Assembly: GCA_905221615.1 (NCBI GenBank)
Contig: CAJNDT010000147.1
Location: 273,501-337,500, forward strand
From: Symbiodinium sp. CCMP2592
Lineage: Eukaryota > Sar > Dinophyceae > Suessiales > Symbiodiniaceae
Direction: 5' to 3'
DNA: 64,000 nt
The notes under the pieces are model-generated. The model ran no database searches and was not told the origin of the DNA. It was given only the letters and a program-made list of their open reading frames with translations. Shown in pieces: positions 11,162 through 25,059 of this stretch. How positions within the stretch are numbered: the first letter of the stretch is position 1; every line of letters starts with the position of its first letter. A program made the translations under genes and the position numbers.

Positions 11162-14009
11162 TCTTCACATTTGAGGTTCTGTGCTTCTGACGGCACTACA
11201 GTGAAGGTACCTTCAGTTTTCGTGAGGCTTCTGACTAGGACTTATGACCGGGCTCTCCGGGCAAGCCTCAACCTGGGGTGAGCGCCCTCGCAAAGGTTTT
11301 ATTTGGGGTGTAAATCTCAGGCTCTGTATAGGGTTTGTAAGGCTTCGGGATCGGAGGCTCGGGGATAAGTAGAGACGCATTGGGGGGCTCTTCGAACTAC
11401 CTGGTCACGGTTCATGGGGCTTGGTTGTAGGGTCTTCCTGTATGCTGCTATGCGACAAGTGACAAACGCAAGGGTCGTAGTACCTGGGTTTAGGGTAATT
11501 TAGGACTTGGAGGCTTACGTTGCCTCGGCTTTCGCCTCGGATTCAAGGTTTGGCGAAACGCTTGGGGTGGAGACGGCAAGACTTTGCGTTCATAACATGA
11601 CCCCAAACACCCAACCTTGTAAGACCGTCGCCGTCCCAAGATCCACTCAACCCTCAAACCCCAAGCCCGAAACCTTAAAACCCCTGAAAACCCGAGACCA
11701 TTTTGCATCCAGGCCCTCGTGTGACTGCCCGAGACCTCATAACCTGAAACCCTAAACCTTAAAACCCTCCTGACAGATCCCAAGGTCCACTCTTTGGTGT
11801 TCACGTTGCCCGAAGTACTGCACTGGTGGGTCACCGTTTTTGTGCCTGGCATTCTCCTTAAGGGTTTAGGGATTTGGGTCAAGGTGCCCAAGTAAGCAGG
11901 AATCTCACACACACACAATCACACACGACCCAAAACACAAAACTACAGTTGCACTATCCGAAGTGCCGAATGAGTTGGTCCGTTGGCTCTTATGGGGTAT
12001 GACCACAGCGACACTCTACCCAAACTATATGTAGACTCCTTTTCGGCATGGGCTTGGTTTTTATTCGCGAAAACTCCCCGACTGGGAGAAGGAGAAACAG
12101 GCTTCTATGCCAAATCTGGACCTGGAAACAGGAACCTCAGCTGGGCTTCCAAGTCAGGCTGGACCTGATGTCCGGCCCGGATGTGAAGCTTTCAGATCAT
12201 GAAGCGGACTGAGTTTGGGGGTTTCGACTCGCGCACGCGCGCAAATGCAGGCACGGCTTGTCGGAAGGTTTAGGGCTTCGGGAGTAGAGGCTGTCCGTGG
12301 TCACAGCCGCGACTTCTTCACTGCATCCAGACCCGAGGCCACAGAAAATCGCACTCGACTGACCACCCCTCCCTAGACCCGAAAGCCTACACCCCTGACT
12401 CTAAACTCTGAAGTCCTGAACCCCTAACTATAAGCTTTAATCTACACCCTAAGCCCCGAAAACTCGAAACCTTACAGAATTTTGGCCCGGTGATGTGGAA
12501 GTCCCAGGCACAGGGCTTGAAGGCCTTCCGAAGCTCTGCAACGGTAAAGATTCCTGAGCAGAGCTACATCAATAAGATTAAGCATCGCTTTGAAGGCTTC
12601 ACTGTCAAATCTGGTACAGTATTTACATGCGTTTTTTCCTACATATGACTGTATTTTACAGCATCACCTATCAGGTTTCGGTGTCGGTAGAGGGTGTTCA
12701 ATTGATTAATTTTTAATCCCTGACGAACAGGAGCTGCTGACTCCGGGAGCCAAAGCGAGGATTCGAGGGATGTTGGCACCGAGAAACATCGCACCGACGT
12801 GTCAGCCCCGGACTACATGTGGATTCATGATGCAACCCGAGCTAAGACGAGCTTGCACAGACGCAAAGACTGAAAATGGGAGCGCATGCCGATGCTGCTA
12901 TACTGCTATACTGTGTGCAATAGCGCGCATTCCTTTCCTGACCAATCATTCCTGGGCGTGTGGTGCTGAAGAAACAGCAGTTCATAATCACACTCGAACA
13001 AGTTTCTCAGAACAAGAGCTGAAGGACGAGATAGGCTGGCCTCAAAACCGCATCGACGGCGTCAACTGGAGCCCGACTCTCCGAATAACTTGCGGAACCT
13101 CGAAACTCGGAAGAGAATTCGAAGACCTGCTGAGGTGTCCCTGACTCCGAAGCCCAAGCCCTGCATCCTCTTACTCCCCAAAAAACCCGCAACTTCGGTC
13201 CTGAAACCCAAACCATGGACCCTTAAACCCGAAACCCTGCTTTAGGGCTGAGGGAAGCCCTGCCACCCCAACAACAAAGCCTAAACCCACATCCCGGCTC
13301 CAGCACTCCCCGACAGACTACAGACTTTTGCCAGGGCTTGATGCTTTACCGAGACCCGTGCTCTGTTACAGCTTGCAAAAGTAGGATGAGATTGGTGCAG
13401 GGTTTAGGCTGTCTTCGGGAAATTCGCGTGGGCTTGCTTGGGGATTCCTAAGCAAAAGGACCCTCAGCACAAAGAAAGCACCCAGAAATGTATGATACCT
13501 GTAAACCCTTCTAAAGACCTATACCATCCACATACGACCCCTAGGCAAGCCTGCACAATACCTCCAAAAATACTTGACCTTCGTAAGACCACACTCCCGG
13601 ACCACAACACAGACCGAGGGGTCGGCCGATTCACCCTAAACTCCAAACCCCCATGGCCAGTCTCAAAGCATCCTTGCGTTTCGGTGTCCTACTTGTCGGG
13701 TATCATGGGGAACTAAAGGTTAACTTGCTTGGTTATATAGGGATTATGTAGGTTCTATACTACCCAAAAATGTTGAAGGTACTCCACTACTAGGGTGTAG
13801 GGTTGACTTGGATTTTGCTGGAGGGCCTAGGTGGTTATGGATGGCCCTTATTTGGTTGGACTCCGGGCCCAAGACGCGAATAGCTTCACGTTTAAAACGT
13901 CTCCACGCCTACTAAGGGCTGAAATCGTCGGCTTTGGCTTTTGTAATTCCCTAAACCCTAAACCCTTTGCGCTCTCGCAAACGATGGAAGTTCTGCTCGC
14001 CGCCTTTTT
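11162..14009. other. Gene-free filler
   Basis: CCCTAAA-like filler is frequent (11640-11770, 12370-12480, 13150-13260). A 124-codon plus-strand frame at 12770-13144 has no recognisable domain and is not supported as a gene. Confidence 0.4.
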
Positions 14010-14148
14010 AAGGGAACTCCAGAAAGTTGGAACATGGTTTCAGGGTAAGATACCTTATATTGTACCATAATGGGTTTAGGGTTAAGATACCATATATTTT
14101 ACCATAAAGGGTTTAGGATAATCATATTCCAACTTTCTGGCTTTTACC
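14010..14148. mobile_element. Family-B TIR element with internal duplication
   Basis: Standard family-B arms enclose a ~35-bp tandem duplication of the GGTTTAGG..AAGATACC..TTTTACCATAA centre. This makes it ~139 bp instead of ~102 bp. Confidence 0.8.
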
Positions 14149-14261
14149 CTAAATCCATTCATCGCCAACTTCTGCTCAGCAATCCGAGATTCGTTTATAA
14201 GGACTGTTTGGCTTGTGTCACACCATCCCAATGCCCAACGCCCTCAACAGTATTGACATAA

Positions 14262-14515
14262 CATCGAACCCTAAATCCAAAACCCTAAACCCAAACCTTA
14301 ACACGCTAAACCCTAAACCCCGGAGCCTTAAAAGACTAAACCTGTGAACCCCAAACCCTGCAACCTTAAAACACTAAACCTAAAAACCCTAAACTCAAGC
14401 CTTAAAACACTAAACCCTAGAACCTTAAAACACTAAACCTTGAAACCCTAAACCCTGGAACCTTAAAACAGTAAACCTTAAAACCCTAAACCTCAAACCT
14501 TAAACCACTAAGATG
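14262..14515. repeat. Dense telomere-like CCCTAAA filler
   Basis: Nearly continuous degenerate repeats of AACCCTAAACC and AACCTTAAAACACTAAACC. Interstitial telomere-like sequence of one orientation, without coding potential. Confidence 0.85.
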
Positions 14516-14601
14516 CCCTCTGGTGGAGCCCTTAGATCCAAGATGCCAAACACACTGCCATCCGAGCGCTCCAGACGCAGCCGCACGGCGCCGGGCTCCT
14601 A

Positions 14602-14811
14602 ATATAGGAGCATTTAATGAATTTAATAATTGGAATAGGGTGGGGTCTAGAAGGGCTGCGATTGCGATAATGGCGATTCTCAGGATTTAGGAGAGGGACC
14701 TTGATAATTATGTAGAATACATTGTTTCTTTATTGTTTTGTTTTGAGGGGGGGCGGGCTATACATTATACTACCAAGCTAGTATAGGTAATTTAAGCCCC
14801 TATTTTAGGCA
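14602..14811. mobile_element. Family-D TIR element, enlarged
   Basis: It starts with AATATAGGAGCATTTAATGA and ends TAATTTAAGCCCCTATTTTA, as in family D, but is about twice the usual length. Boundaries are approximate. Confidence 0.5.
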
Positions 14812-15119
14812 ACGTCCCTCCCCAAGTCTGCGGTTTAGGGCGGAGTTTTGGGTTTAGGGCCGTTTAGGGTTCAGGGTTGAGACTGTTTAGGGCTGCTTTA
14901 CGCTCCTGTTTAAGGTTTAGGAGGGGCTTCGGGGCTCACAGGCTTAAGCCCTCATTGTTCCGAAGGCCTGGCGGCAAAAGACCATGCCCAAGAATACCAA
15001 AATAAACATCGCGGCATGCAGTGCATCCTCATGTAAATCGGCCTGCCGTGGGATCGACGAACAAGCCCCAAACCCCAAACCCGTACAGAACCTGAGCCGA
15101 ACCCGCCCTAAGGCCCCTA

Positions 15120-15320
15120 ATTAACCCCTGAACTCTCAACCTCAAACCCCTAAGCCCGAAACCCCTAAGCCCCAAACCCCTAAGAAATTAGGCCCGCGGC
15201 CCCAAACCCCTAAGCCCTAAACCCTAAACCAAACCCCTAAACCCGATAAGCCCTAAACACCTGAGCCCTAAAACCCTGAACCCTTAACACCAGACCCCTC
15301 AGCCTTAAACCCCACCTAAA
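15120..15320. repeat. Dense telomere-like filler
   Basis: Repeated CCCCTAAGCCC and CCCTAAACC units on the plus strand; no coding potential. Confidence 0.8.
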
Positions 15321-15911
15321 CACCTACTGCTCGAGACATGGTCGGGCCACGACATCCGGCCACTGTCGAGCCGCATCCGATAGGACGGGGGGAGCCTTGG
15401 TAACACAAACCCGAAGCTACAGTTGAGGCTTTAGGGGGGTTTCGGGTGAAGGTGCTACTTATAGGGCCCTGAACCCTTTTCTTTGAACCCGTTCTGATGC
15501 TTACGATGGGGGTGCCTTGCGGGTCCTTATGAACAGATTTGCACCTGGGACATACGGTCGCCAACGGTCTTTATCGTAAAGATCCGAATGTGACGTCTTT
15601 TTCTCTCCCTCTCCCTCCGTTTGCTTTGTCTGTTGAGGCTCGCTGCAAGGGCTCTTATAATATTTAATATAAGGGATCAAGAATCAAGATGTTTGGGGTT
15701 GCAAGTTTCTGGAGCAAGGGTTTGATTGCTTAGAGTGTCGAATATTCGGCACATGGCCTAGGGTCGACTGCTAGGCTGACAGTGACAAGTCACGAGAAAG
15801 AAGGGCAGAAGTTGGGTCAGAGAAATCGGCCGGTCATACCGGACTTAAACTTTCCCAATGTCCCATACAAGCCCATTAATTACTTGTGATGCTTGTGCAG
15901 AAATGACTACT

Positions 15912-16094
15912 TCAAGAGTTCCAGGCCCCTAGGGGGCTGGCTCGAGGTGCTCTTGCGAGCCAAGATGCCAGCTTGCCGATGCGATAGGGCTCCAGGATCT
16001 TTGCAAGCTCAGCCTGTAACTCAGGAAGGCTCTGATATGTTGCAGTGGCAGAGGGAGGTGTCCGAGTCTGATACTGCAGTATGTATAAGTTCAA
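15912..16094 (-). CDS. Possible isolated exon, unidentified
   Basis: This open frame reads through a Leu/Glu/Ala-rich amphipathic stretch, LPELQAELAKILEPYRIGKL, more protein-like than surrounding frames. I found no neighbouring exon or named domain. It may be an exon of an undetected gene or chance. Confidence 0.15.
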   Translation of the reverse strand: MNLYILQYQTRTPPSATATYQSLPELQAELAKILEPYRIGKLASWLARAPRASPLGAWNS

Positions 16095-16275
16095 AGCTTC
16101 CAGACATGCCCGAAACCCTAACTAAAGCAAAACCAAGCCAAAATCTCCGACGACAACATAAGAGACAGGATGCCAGACTCCAAATGCTACATCTCCACGC
16201 GAATCAGCACCAAAACACCTGTGAGAAAGTTGGAAGGCAAGGTCGACTATTCCTGGACGGATGGCGCAGTAGCCA

Positions 16276-16371
16276 CTACCTTAACCCTGAAGGACCTACC
16301 TTTTTAAGGACTTATAGAAGGAAATCATAATCAGGAACCCTAAAAAGGTAGGTTATTCAGGGTTAAGGTAG
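16276..16371. mobile_element. Family-G TIR element
   Basis: CTACCTTAACCCTGAAGGAC is mirrored by a GGTTATTCAGGGTTAAGGTAG-like arm. The centre is TTTAAGGACTTATA. Siblings lie at 51451-51543 and 57155-57250. Confidence 0.8.
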
Positions 16372-16486
16372 GTGCTGGTTCTGTCTGGCTCAATTATTTG
16401 TGCTTGACCCAGACAAGGCTACATTGGAGATTGTAGGCCTGACGCCATCCTTCGAACGACCGGAGACCTTGAATGACATTTTCAAG

Positions 16487-16614
16487 ATCATGCAGCGGTC
16501 GGAACTGTAGTCCCCGAGTACGCATAGTAGGATACAGTCCAAACTCTATCCCAATTATCAAGATCATGCAGTACTCATAGTAGGATACAGCCCAAACTCT
16601 ATTCCAAGTATCAA
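16487..16614. repeat. Imperfect tandem duplication of ~60 bp
   Basis: Two copies of a unit containing CATAGTAGGATACAG, CCAAACTCTAT and TATCAAG lie head to tail. The second copy is slightly shorter. Confidence 0.7.
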
Positions 16615-16722
16615 GGCCCCACCGTCAGGGCACAGGGTTCCCTTCGTGCCTTCACTCCTCTGCTGCAGTTGGCATCGGGGCCGCAGCCTCGCATGCTCCG
16701 GGCTTCGCTGCGGAACTTATCA

Positions 16723-16842
16723 TGGGAGTTTCCGAAAATAACGGGGTACCTTATTTGGGGGTCTTTTATTTTGGGGTCCTGATAATCAGGATCCTACTAT
16801 TTAGGGTACTATATTAGGGTCCCCTATTTTCGGAAACCCCCA
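16723..16842. mobile_element. Family-A TIR element
   Basis: It runs from TGGGAGTTTCCGAAAATAAC to TTTTCGGAAACCCCCA and is slightly longer than its siblings because of an inserted TTATTTTGGGG block. Confidence 0.85.
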
Positions 16843-17683
16843 TATCAAACTCCAATCTAGCATGAATGTATCTTGTGACATCGGATTCCCGGCTGTGCAC
16901 TCTGCTGCACGCTGAGGGGCTTGCCACTTAGTCCTTCCCCGGTTTTTGTCAAGACTGATCATCGGATGGCATGGGGATGTCGGTGCTGGCCATGGTCACG
17001 AACGACGGTCGCACTGGCGCCGACAATGATGACAATGATGAGGGTGGTGAGGGCTGTGCTAGGCTCCATGTTGGTGCTAGGAGTGGCTACATCATGGCGA
17101 TGACGATGGTGGCAGCGACGATGTCTATGCTGACGATGATGTGGCTTATGATGATGACAGTGATGATGATCATGAGGATGGCTGGTACCTCTAGCACTGG
17201 TGTCCACGAGTGGGTGGCACGGCTTTGTGGACTTTCGCGACTCTTGGTCAAGCAGCTCTGTGTTCAAGTGTTGCCTTTGAACGTGTGGATCTCGAAATGT
17301 AAGTCAACAGTACCTTAGGGGCTGAGTGCCCCACCCCAAAAAGGCCAACCTTTTCCATTATGGTAACATTCTATAAACCCCAAACGAAGCAGCTGGCTTA
17401 CATGACCATCTACTTTCAAATTGGGCGCGGCAGTACAGTACAACAGGGCTCACATACGGAGCTGGGGACTACAAGGCTGAAAGCACCAGATACAGCGAGA
17501 ACACGAGAACCTACACATGTTCTGGAACCCAAAACCCTAAACCCGTAAAGTTCAAGGCGTGGGCTTTTGGGTTTAGGGTTTAGGGCATCATTCTAGGGGT
17601 TCAGGATTAAGGGTTTAGGGTACTCTTAGAATGGCAGAAGGCTTGTTGTGAACTTCAACCCGTGGAGCCGACGTTTGAAATGC

Positions 17684-17806
17684 TACTTGGAAGGGCAGGA
17701 AACTTAGTAAGTAGGATATAAGTAGAGTTATAAGTACCCTAAATGGAGTTACCCCAATTATAACCCTACTTATAACCTACTTACCAAGTCCCCTGCCCTT
17801 CCAAGC
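17684..17806. mobile_element. Family-F TIR element
   Basis: Nearly identical to 2965-3086, with the same CTTGGAAGGGCAGG arms and TTATAAGTAGAGTTATAAG centre. The high identity suggests relatively recent spread. Confidence 0.85.
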
Positions 17807-18542
17807 AGACACAGCATGTTCGGCATGCAGATTGCAGAAACCTAATCGAATAGCACTGCCCAGTCATCATAAGCTCTAAGCCTCGAGCCCCAAACCCCAA
17901 AATCCTTCAAGCACGCGCTTGGATCCTAAATCCAACTGAGGACAACACTTCTCGTAACAGAAAACCCTCCACCCTCAACCCCTCCACCCTAAACCCTCAA
18001 CCCTCCCAGAATTCAAGATGCCTAGGTGTGCGGGGCCAAACGCATCCTCGAGCCATGTTGGACAATTAGGCAACGGTTTTGCGGTTCTCCCTTCGTTAAG
18101 TGTTCCTAGACAGTCATACCGTATGGCTTTTTGGGGGTAGCTGCTTTTGACTCCATAAAACCAAGTACCCTAAAAAGGCAGGGTATGACCCTCTAGGTCG
18201 GGCTTGTACGGCTTAGGACCTAATACAGGGTTTACGTGTTCAGGATTCAGCGTCTGGGCTTGGGGCTGAGGTTTGCAATGCAGCTGTGGCCAGGATTTCA
18301 GAGAAACCCTCAAAGCCCGAAACACCTAAATCCTTCTAGTTACTTGAACTCCAAACCCCCAAACCCAACATCCGCAAACCGCTAAAATCCCAGCACCACT
18401 GCTTGTCCAAGAGGTTTTGCAATTTCTGGGATCCCTTTTCGCATGATCCAAGGCCAACATTCCGAAGCAAGCCGAAAGCACACACCAGATCACTTTGAGG
18501 CTTAAATTCAACGGTTTGGGGTAAACGAGAGTGCAAGGTTCA

Positions 18543-18638
18543 CCTATAGTCTCCATGGTAGTTCCGTTTTACGGTTTAACCAATTAAATAATTAGGATAC
18601 TATAACCCCAAAAAGGAACTACAATGGAGACAATAGGC
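18543..18638. mobile_element. Family-C TIR element (subfamily 2)
   Basis: CCTATAGTCTCCATGGTAGT at the left mirrors ACTACAATGGAGACAATAGG at the right. It shares the outer CTATAGTCTCCAT arm with 25935-26057 and 34849-34946. Confidence 0.8.
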
Positions 18639-19347
18639 AGAGTTTAGGATTCTTCAGAGTCGCGGCTGGTTTGGGGTTTGAGATTCGAGTGCCAGTTGTC
18701 GGGTCAGGCCGTCTCGTTGGGTGCTTCTACACATTGATTCCCTTAGCACTCATAACAACCTAGCATACAAGAATGCCCCAGTGCCCATCCGTGAACCAGT
18801 CTCCTAAACAGTCAGTCTGACCGCACGAGTTTCACTCCTTCTTGTCTAAAAACATCATTCATGCATCATTGGCTGTTGAAGCCATGCTGTGCCGTACAGT
18901 GTTCAAAAGTAGTCCGTAGCGGCAACAGCCGTAACTAGCCAACTTCAAGCCCTAGATTGCCAACCCTCAGTACAACCACATCATACAAGCCCCCGGCCCT
19001 TCAGAAAACCGAAACGCAAGAATTGAAGGCCCCAAGCCCTTGAAACCCCAACCCTACAAATATAGAAACACACGTTCACCGCCCGCATAAAGTCTTCAAC
19101 TGACAAGGCAGAGCCAGAAGTCCTTTCAAATCCGGGACGGCTATTGGGGACTAAACCCTCAACCCTAAATCTTAAACCCCTAGACCCAAAACCCTAAACC
19201 CCTAAACTCCGAAGCTTTGAGCCAAAGGGGCCTGGCCCAGGAAATCCTCAAACCTCCGGCCGGCCAAGCGCTTCGACCAGTCCAATCCGGAGCAGGGCGG
19301 ATGCTGTGGAATATACCGGGTGATATCGTACCTGCAGCAGCCGCTTA

Positions 19348-19378
19348 CTACTACTACTACTACTACTACTACGACGAC
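19348..19378. repeat. (TAC)n microsatellite
   Basis: About ten TAC triplets followed by GACGACTAC. Confidence 0.9.
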
Positions 19379-20378
19379 TACGAAGACGAATACTACTGAG
19401 TCGAGGCTTACCACGTCTAGCGTCAAAAAGGTGATAAGTTGTAGGGGTATCTTGCCTGAGTCCCCGGGTGCAGGGGGGTTCGTAAACACACAGTTCAGGT
19501 CCCAGGTTTACGTGTCTAGGCCTTAGGTTTGGGAGCTTTGGGCGCTGTTCAGGTTGAAAAGGCTCCTTTGCTGGTTTGTTGGATTCTTTTTTCGCTGTCC
19601 TGAACATCTTTGGCGTGAGGGTTGCGCGACTCCTTTTCAAGGCCCTCTACTAGCTGCCTGGGAGTAATATTTAAGTTTGAGGTGCTGGATGAAGAGTTTG
19701 AGTGGTTTGATGCAGGCCATGTGGGATCTGCAGGATATGGGTCTTCTACCTGCTTCGGCGCAAGAACCAATCTTAACTGAAAGCAGTAAGCAATGCCCCA
19801 ATTATGATTATCGTTGCTTTTTTCCCTGATGGCATTGTTCTCCGCTTGGCCCGAAATTGCGCGATCTATGTTGGGATCTCCAGCGATAAAGGTTGCAGTT
19901 CAGGGTTTTATGAACAGAGCTTGAAATCAAGAGCTTAGGGAATTTGAAGGATTAAGGCAGGGAGACCATCACCCAATGGTGACATTCAGGCAAGCAGCAC
20001 AGATCCGTTGAAGGATATCCACGCATCCTTCTCGCGGTTGTGTCGGCGTACCTCCGCCTCGGAGAACACCTTGTCCTCACAGCTCTAAGCAGCGAAGAGC
20101 CCCAAAGAAAAGAAGGCTCTCACCGGCGAGTTGAAAACATGATAAGCTCCAGCTCCCAGGCATGTAAGCTGGTGCATCGTCGTGTCGCGACTTCACTTCG
20201 AAAACATGTGCGGGCCGACCTGTATCCGGATGCATCTAACCGTGCCACCCTCCACCCACGACATTGGAGGTTATTGGCTTATTTAGACAAGAGCTCTTAT
20301 CATGACAACAAGGGCTTTTACATGGTCAGCAGAAGCTTACCTCTCTTACACTGTCCCAGCACTACCTTTAGGTGGTTC

Positions 20379-20481
20379 TACGGTTGGTGATATAAGTCCT
20401 GCACTACACATCATAAGGAATAAACCATAAATCCCATAGTCTGGAGTCCTTAAGGTCATGCAGGATTTGAATCATCAACAG
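20379..20481. mobile_element. Family-E TIR element
   Basis: CGGTTGGTGATATAAGTCCT is mirrored by CAGGATTTGAATCATCAACA; the same centre as 10517-10622 (ATAAGGAATA..CCATAG). Confidence 0.85.
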
Positions 20482-23400
20482 CATCACTCATAAACAAAGG
20501 TCGAAGAGCGAGGGTTCAATAGCATCCACTAGCTGTTCAGCTCCCAACGCTAGTTCCGGCTTGACCCCTACTTCACACAGGACATCAATCACTTGTCAGC
20601 ATAGGCTTTCAACGTCCTTTGTCTCTGTATATCTTGTATCATATTTACTATTATGTTATATTTATATACATTATATATATATACACAGATTTTGTATATA
20701 GTCATAGAATTACTTAGACCTTCGGCACCAGAGCTCATCTGCCTCCTCCGCTCGGCAGCGCTGTGGGGACCACGGCGAGGGTCCCAGGGTGCCCGCAGCA
20801 GAAAGGATGGGGGCACTTAGGCGCCATCTGCTGGCTGCGCGGAACATCTTGCACGGCTTTGCGTTCAGTAGGGGTTCGGGTGGTAGATGAACGAACATCT
20901 TGCACGGCTTCGGGCCTATAGGGTACAAAGAATTTGAAAAGCATGTGACCGATGGTGCAAACATGTGCAACGAGATTGTTTGACGAACGCTTCATTCTCA
21001 GTTAGCGGGATGCCCAAACAAAAAGCAGTTCAACCCTAGAATGCCCCAGCTGAGCTTAAGTTGAGGAGTTGCAGTTTGCACACGAATAGCTGGGTAAAGA
21101 AGCACGCTTCATGTCCAGACAAGTTCTGGTGCTCAGCAGAAATGGCGGGCTTCATCGGAATGGTTGATCGAGTTCAAGTGACGCCATCCAAGAACCACTG
21201 CCCGCATGCAATTAACAAACTCACTAGGCAAAGAAAACCAAACTGCTGTGTTGAAGCCTGTGCCCACCCCCATCCCCACTGCAGTCCGTTCTTGCACCAC
21301 CTTGAGCCTGTAAATCGTTCTAGGACTCTCCACCTTGTGCGCCGAATGCTATCTATCCTATCACGCAGGCACAAGAAGCAGTGCATGTGTCTATCTGTGT
21401 GTAGTAGATGTAAATATATTGACAAAAAATGGCTGATATGTTATAAATTCATTATACACAGAGCATGTGCATACATATCTGTGTGTTTGCGCACTTGCGG
21501 GTGTATGTAAGCACGTAGGCATAGATCTGTGCCTGCGTGTGCATGCGCCGGTTGCCGTCTACGCGAAGGAGTTCGTATCTACGCACACGTGTGTGTATAT
21601 ACGCTTGCACATATATTGACGCACGCGTACATACATGCATGCATGCATGCATGGATGAACGAGTGAGCTTGCACAGACATATGGGCTCTGCATACACATA
21701 CACGCAGCAGGGAATACTGGAGGAGCCCCCACAGATTATTCAAGCATTGACAGAGAGGTGTGAACCTGGTCATAGAGTCCTGGTCGACCTGCTCCGCATC
21801 CCATCCTGTCACGCGCCGCTTCAGGGCTTTGGACTCCCGCAACGAGGACACTGCAAGCGCGGTTCAGTGGCGTTCAGGGCTTACACTCGAGCTCCAAGGA
21901 ATAATGCTGGTCATCACTGCGCTTCTACATTGCGGCCTCTGAATTCTGAATTTTGGTTTTCTACTGAGGGTGGTTGACACATGATGTCTACGGCTCAGGG
22001 TTGATCTGTTTTCATGTCTAGGATCCTTGGAGCGAAAACTCGTAGAACGACCCCAAAGCCTGCTGACAAAATGGCTGGTGCTCTGGCGAGCACAAATCTA
22101 CATCTGAAAACCCCAGGCCAAAGGTAATGAAAGGTTCGGCTTCTTGGCAAATGAGAGTGTCAGAGTCTGCAAGGGACGTAGGACCCTTTGCAGAGGGGAC
22201 TGTCGCGATTCTGTTTGCAGTACGCGGTTTGCAAGCTGGGATTTGGTGCGATGTTCTGAACTCTAAATCTTAAGTGGTTCGGACTGCCAGGAACTGGAGC
22301 ACTACAGTTTCCTCTTGTGAATGTGAAGCGCTCCTGTTCCCAGAAGTGGTCCGGCACGTGCATCGCAAATGGTCAGAGAAACCCAAGCGGCTTTAAACCC
22401 AAGAACTCAACAGGAAAAGCCCGAAGCATCCGACAAAGACTTTATAAACCCTCAAGCCCGAGACCTTCAAACCCAAAGTACCTAGGACCCTCGATCCCTA
22501 AACCGGTTCGAAGCTGCCGGATTTCGGCGCGGTTTGTGCGAGGCTTGGTGGCTTCTCAGAAAACAAGCATGGCCTCAGAAGCCCGCATCTATGTGTGTTT
22601 CGGGATTTCGGGCTTCGGTGCTTTGGCGCGTAGGAAGGTACGGGGTGGGATGATTAAGGTTGTCGAATCTGGACATTCGGGCTCAAGTGCGTTGGGGAAC
22701 GGATGATTCGGAAAGAGGCGGCGATAGAGCTTTTCGAAGGCTTAATTGGAGCTCCAGTGCTTGCAGTAAGTCAATGGAACGGCCATAAGAACCTTGAACT
22801 CTAGGCTGTTTATCAGCGTCTCGCAATGCCAGGTTCAGTCTGTCCGGTCTTCGCCAGACTTCTGAAAAGTGCGTGCCCGCCTAAGGAGACAAGGCAGAAC
22901 CTGGGGTATTACTGCAGCTCCGAGCAAAGGGAGTGTGCCAGGCACAGGCATCTAATCTTGGCGGACTTCTGAACCCCTCCTAAAAGTTTAACTTTTAGCC
23001 TCCTTATTATAGTTCATATAGAAACCCAAAAACATTAAAGTCTAAAGAGCCAACCAGAAGAACGCCATGTAATGGATATTTTCATTATGCTGCACAGCAG
23101 TTCGCCAAAACCGAAAGCACAGCACCACACACTCTACAAGAAATGATGACATAGGGGCCTCAAGCAATAGAATAAACCTGCCACGATCATTTTGTAGCTT
23201 TACGAAGCTAAGGAGCCCTAAGGAATAGTGCGACTCGTTACCCAAACTTTAAATAAGGGCAGTCGTAGGCTTCTGCTCATGACCACAAAAAACCACAATG
23301 CCGTTGTATCATACGGCTGGTTGTACAGGGTTCTGTAGTGATGTAAGGCTTCCTTGAAGGGGTTCCATAAGGGTTCGTATGGAGGGTTCCTGTAGGGTAC

Positions 23401-24362
23401 CATGAGGATTCCTTTGAAGGGGTTAAGGGTTTGGGTTTCGGGTTTCAGGGGTTTCGTCTCTCACCCTCGCACGATGCAGGACAGGCTCCGGGGTTTAGGG
23501 TTCGGGATGCCGACAGCAGCACCACCAGCACAGCAAGAGGAAGACAAACACCAATCACAACTGAAGCCATTCCCATAGTCATAGTCACCGGAAAACCTCC
23601 GATCGCGGAACAAGAGCATCAAGTTACAGCTGCAGGGAGCTCGCAAGTTACGACGTGGCAACGATGCTTTTTTTAGCAGAGGATAGACGGGCACAGCTTT
23701 CAGCGACCTGCTGACAAATAGCAGCAGCTCCAGCAGAATCGTAATGGCAGCCGTTGCCGACAACGAAAGCAAAGAAGCGACAACGATGCACATACGAAGC
23801 AGCAGCCGTATGGTTAGCTTCCAAAAGCGAAACTGTCGCATCCACCGGTGACGAATACAACCATCACGAAGCATGGCTTCTGGCAGTGACCCGCTTGCTC
23901 TTCGAGTATCTTCGTCAATAAGATCCTCTTAGGTCGTAGCCACAATAAGGGAGGACTACAAAGTGTCCAAAGGCCTACGAAGACGAAACTCCACAGCCCT
24001 GTGCCCTAGGCATTGCCCTGTGGACTCGGAATGCCTCCGAAGTCCACAACTTTCACCCCCGAGTTCACCCGGAGCAATAGGACCCACAGGTGTCCGTGAA
24101 TCGAAAACTACCAAAACTACCCCTCAGATATGGAGCCCACAAGAACACAAATTCATTCGGATTTAGCTTCGCAGACCGCACATGGAATCCGTAATGCTTT
24201 CTTTCTGTGCCAGTGTGGACTCCCATCAGGACGGTCAGAGACTTTCTTTGGAGAAGCTCCGCGGGAGGACATGAACATGGATCACTGGAGTCTTGCTGCC
24301 TTTTGGTATTCTAGACTCAGTTTGCTTAGTTGCGTTCTGCCTTACCCACGGTTCTTCTCTGA

Positions 24363-24557
24363 GTGCTCCGTGTTCCGCCTCACTCCTTCGTGGCGAGGTA
24401 CTCCTTGATGGAAAAGCCACCGGCTGATGTTAGCAAGCTGTTGCTCTTGCCTTGCTCAGCAATTGAGGAGGTTTTGGCCTCCTTCTTCGAGGCTTTCGAA
24501 ATTCGCGAGGATCTTGTGTTACGGAACCTACTAGACGGTTTAGGATTTAGAGTTTAG
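24363..24557 (+). CDS. Weak exon candidate, unidentified
   Basis: The frame contains an acidic/hydrophobic stretch (AIEEVLASFFEAFEIREDLV) that reads like a helical protein segment. It then runs into TTTAGGG filler, so only the first ~55 codons could be coding. No homolog or partner exon was recognised. Confidence 0.15.
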   Translation: MLRVPPHSFVARYSLMEKPPADVSKLLLLPCSAIEEVLASFFEAFEIREDLVLRNLLDGLGFRV

Positions 24558-25059
24558 GGTTTAGGGTTTATGGAACCTACTTTGCAGTGTTGCAGGTGCC
24601 CTGGCAAGGATATGTGCTACATAGCTGGCCTCCTTCTCAGGCTAAGTTCCTTAACATGAATTCCTCGAATCCGCATCAAACCACTTTGAAACCCCATAAG
24701 CCCCGTGCAAGCTCTTAGCTCTGAATATACCCTAAGCCGTGGGTGCTGAAAACCGGATGCCATTTGCGGATTCCAGCCCTGAACCATCATGCCAAGACGA
24801 AGCGGAAAGCACCCAGGCTAGCCCCGGTGCTACATGAGGACAAGTAGCGAACACTCACCTAAACCCACAATTAAGCCGCAAACTATGAATTCGTGACCCA
24901 GACCGCCCAGTGTGATATAGGGGCGGTAATTATTATCAAATTAGAACACGTTTTTCTGGTGCATATTGTACGATACTCATGCCGAAGAAGCTCAACACAG
25001 AAAACTCCATCAAGAAGAGTGCAGGAGGCTCGACGTGACAGAACCTTATGGAAGGCACT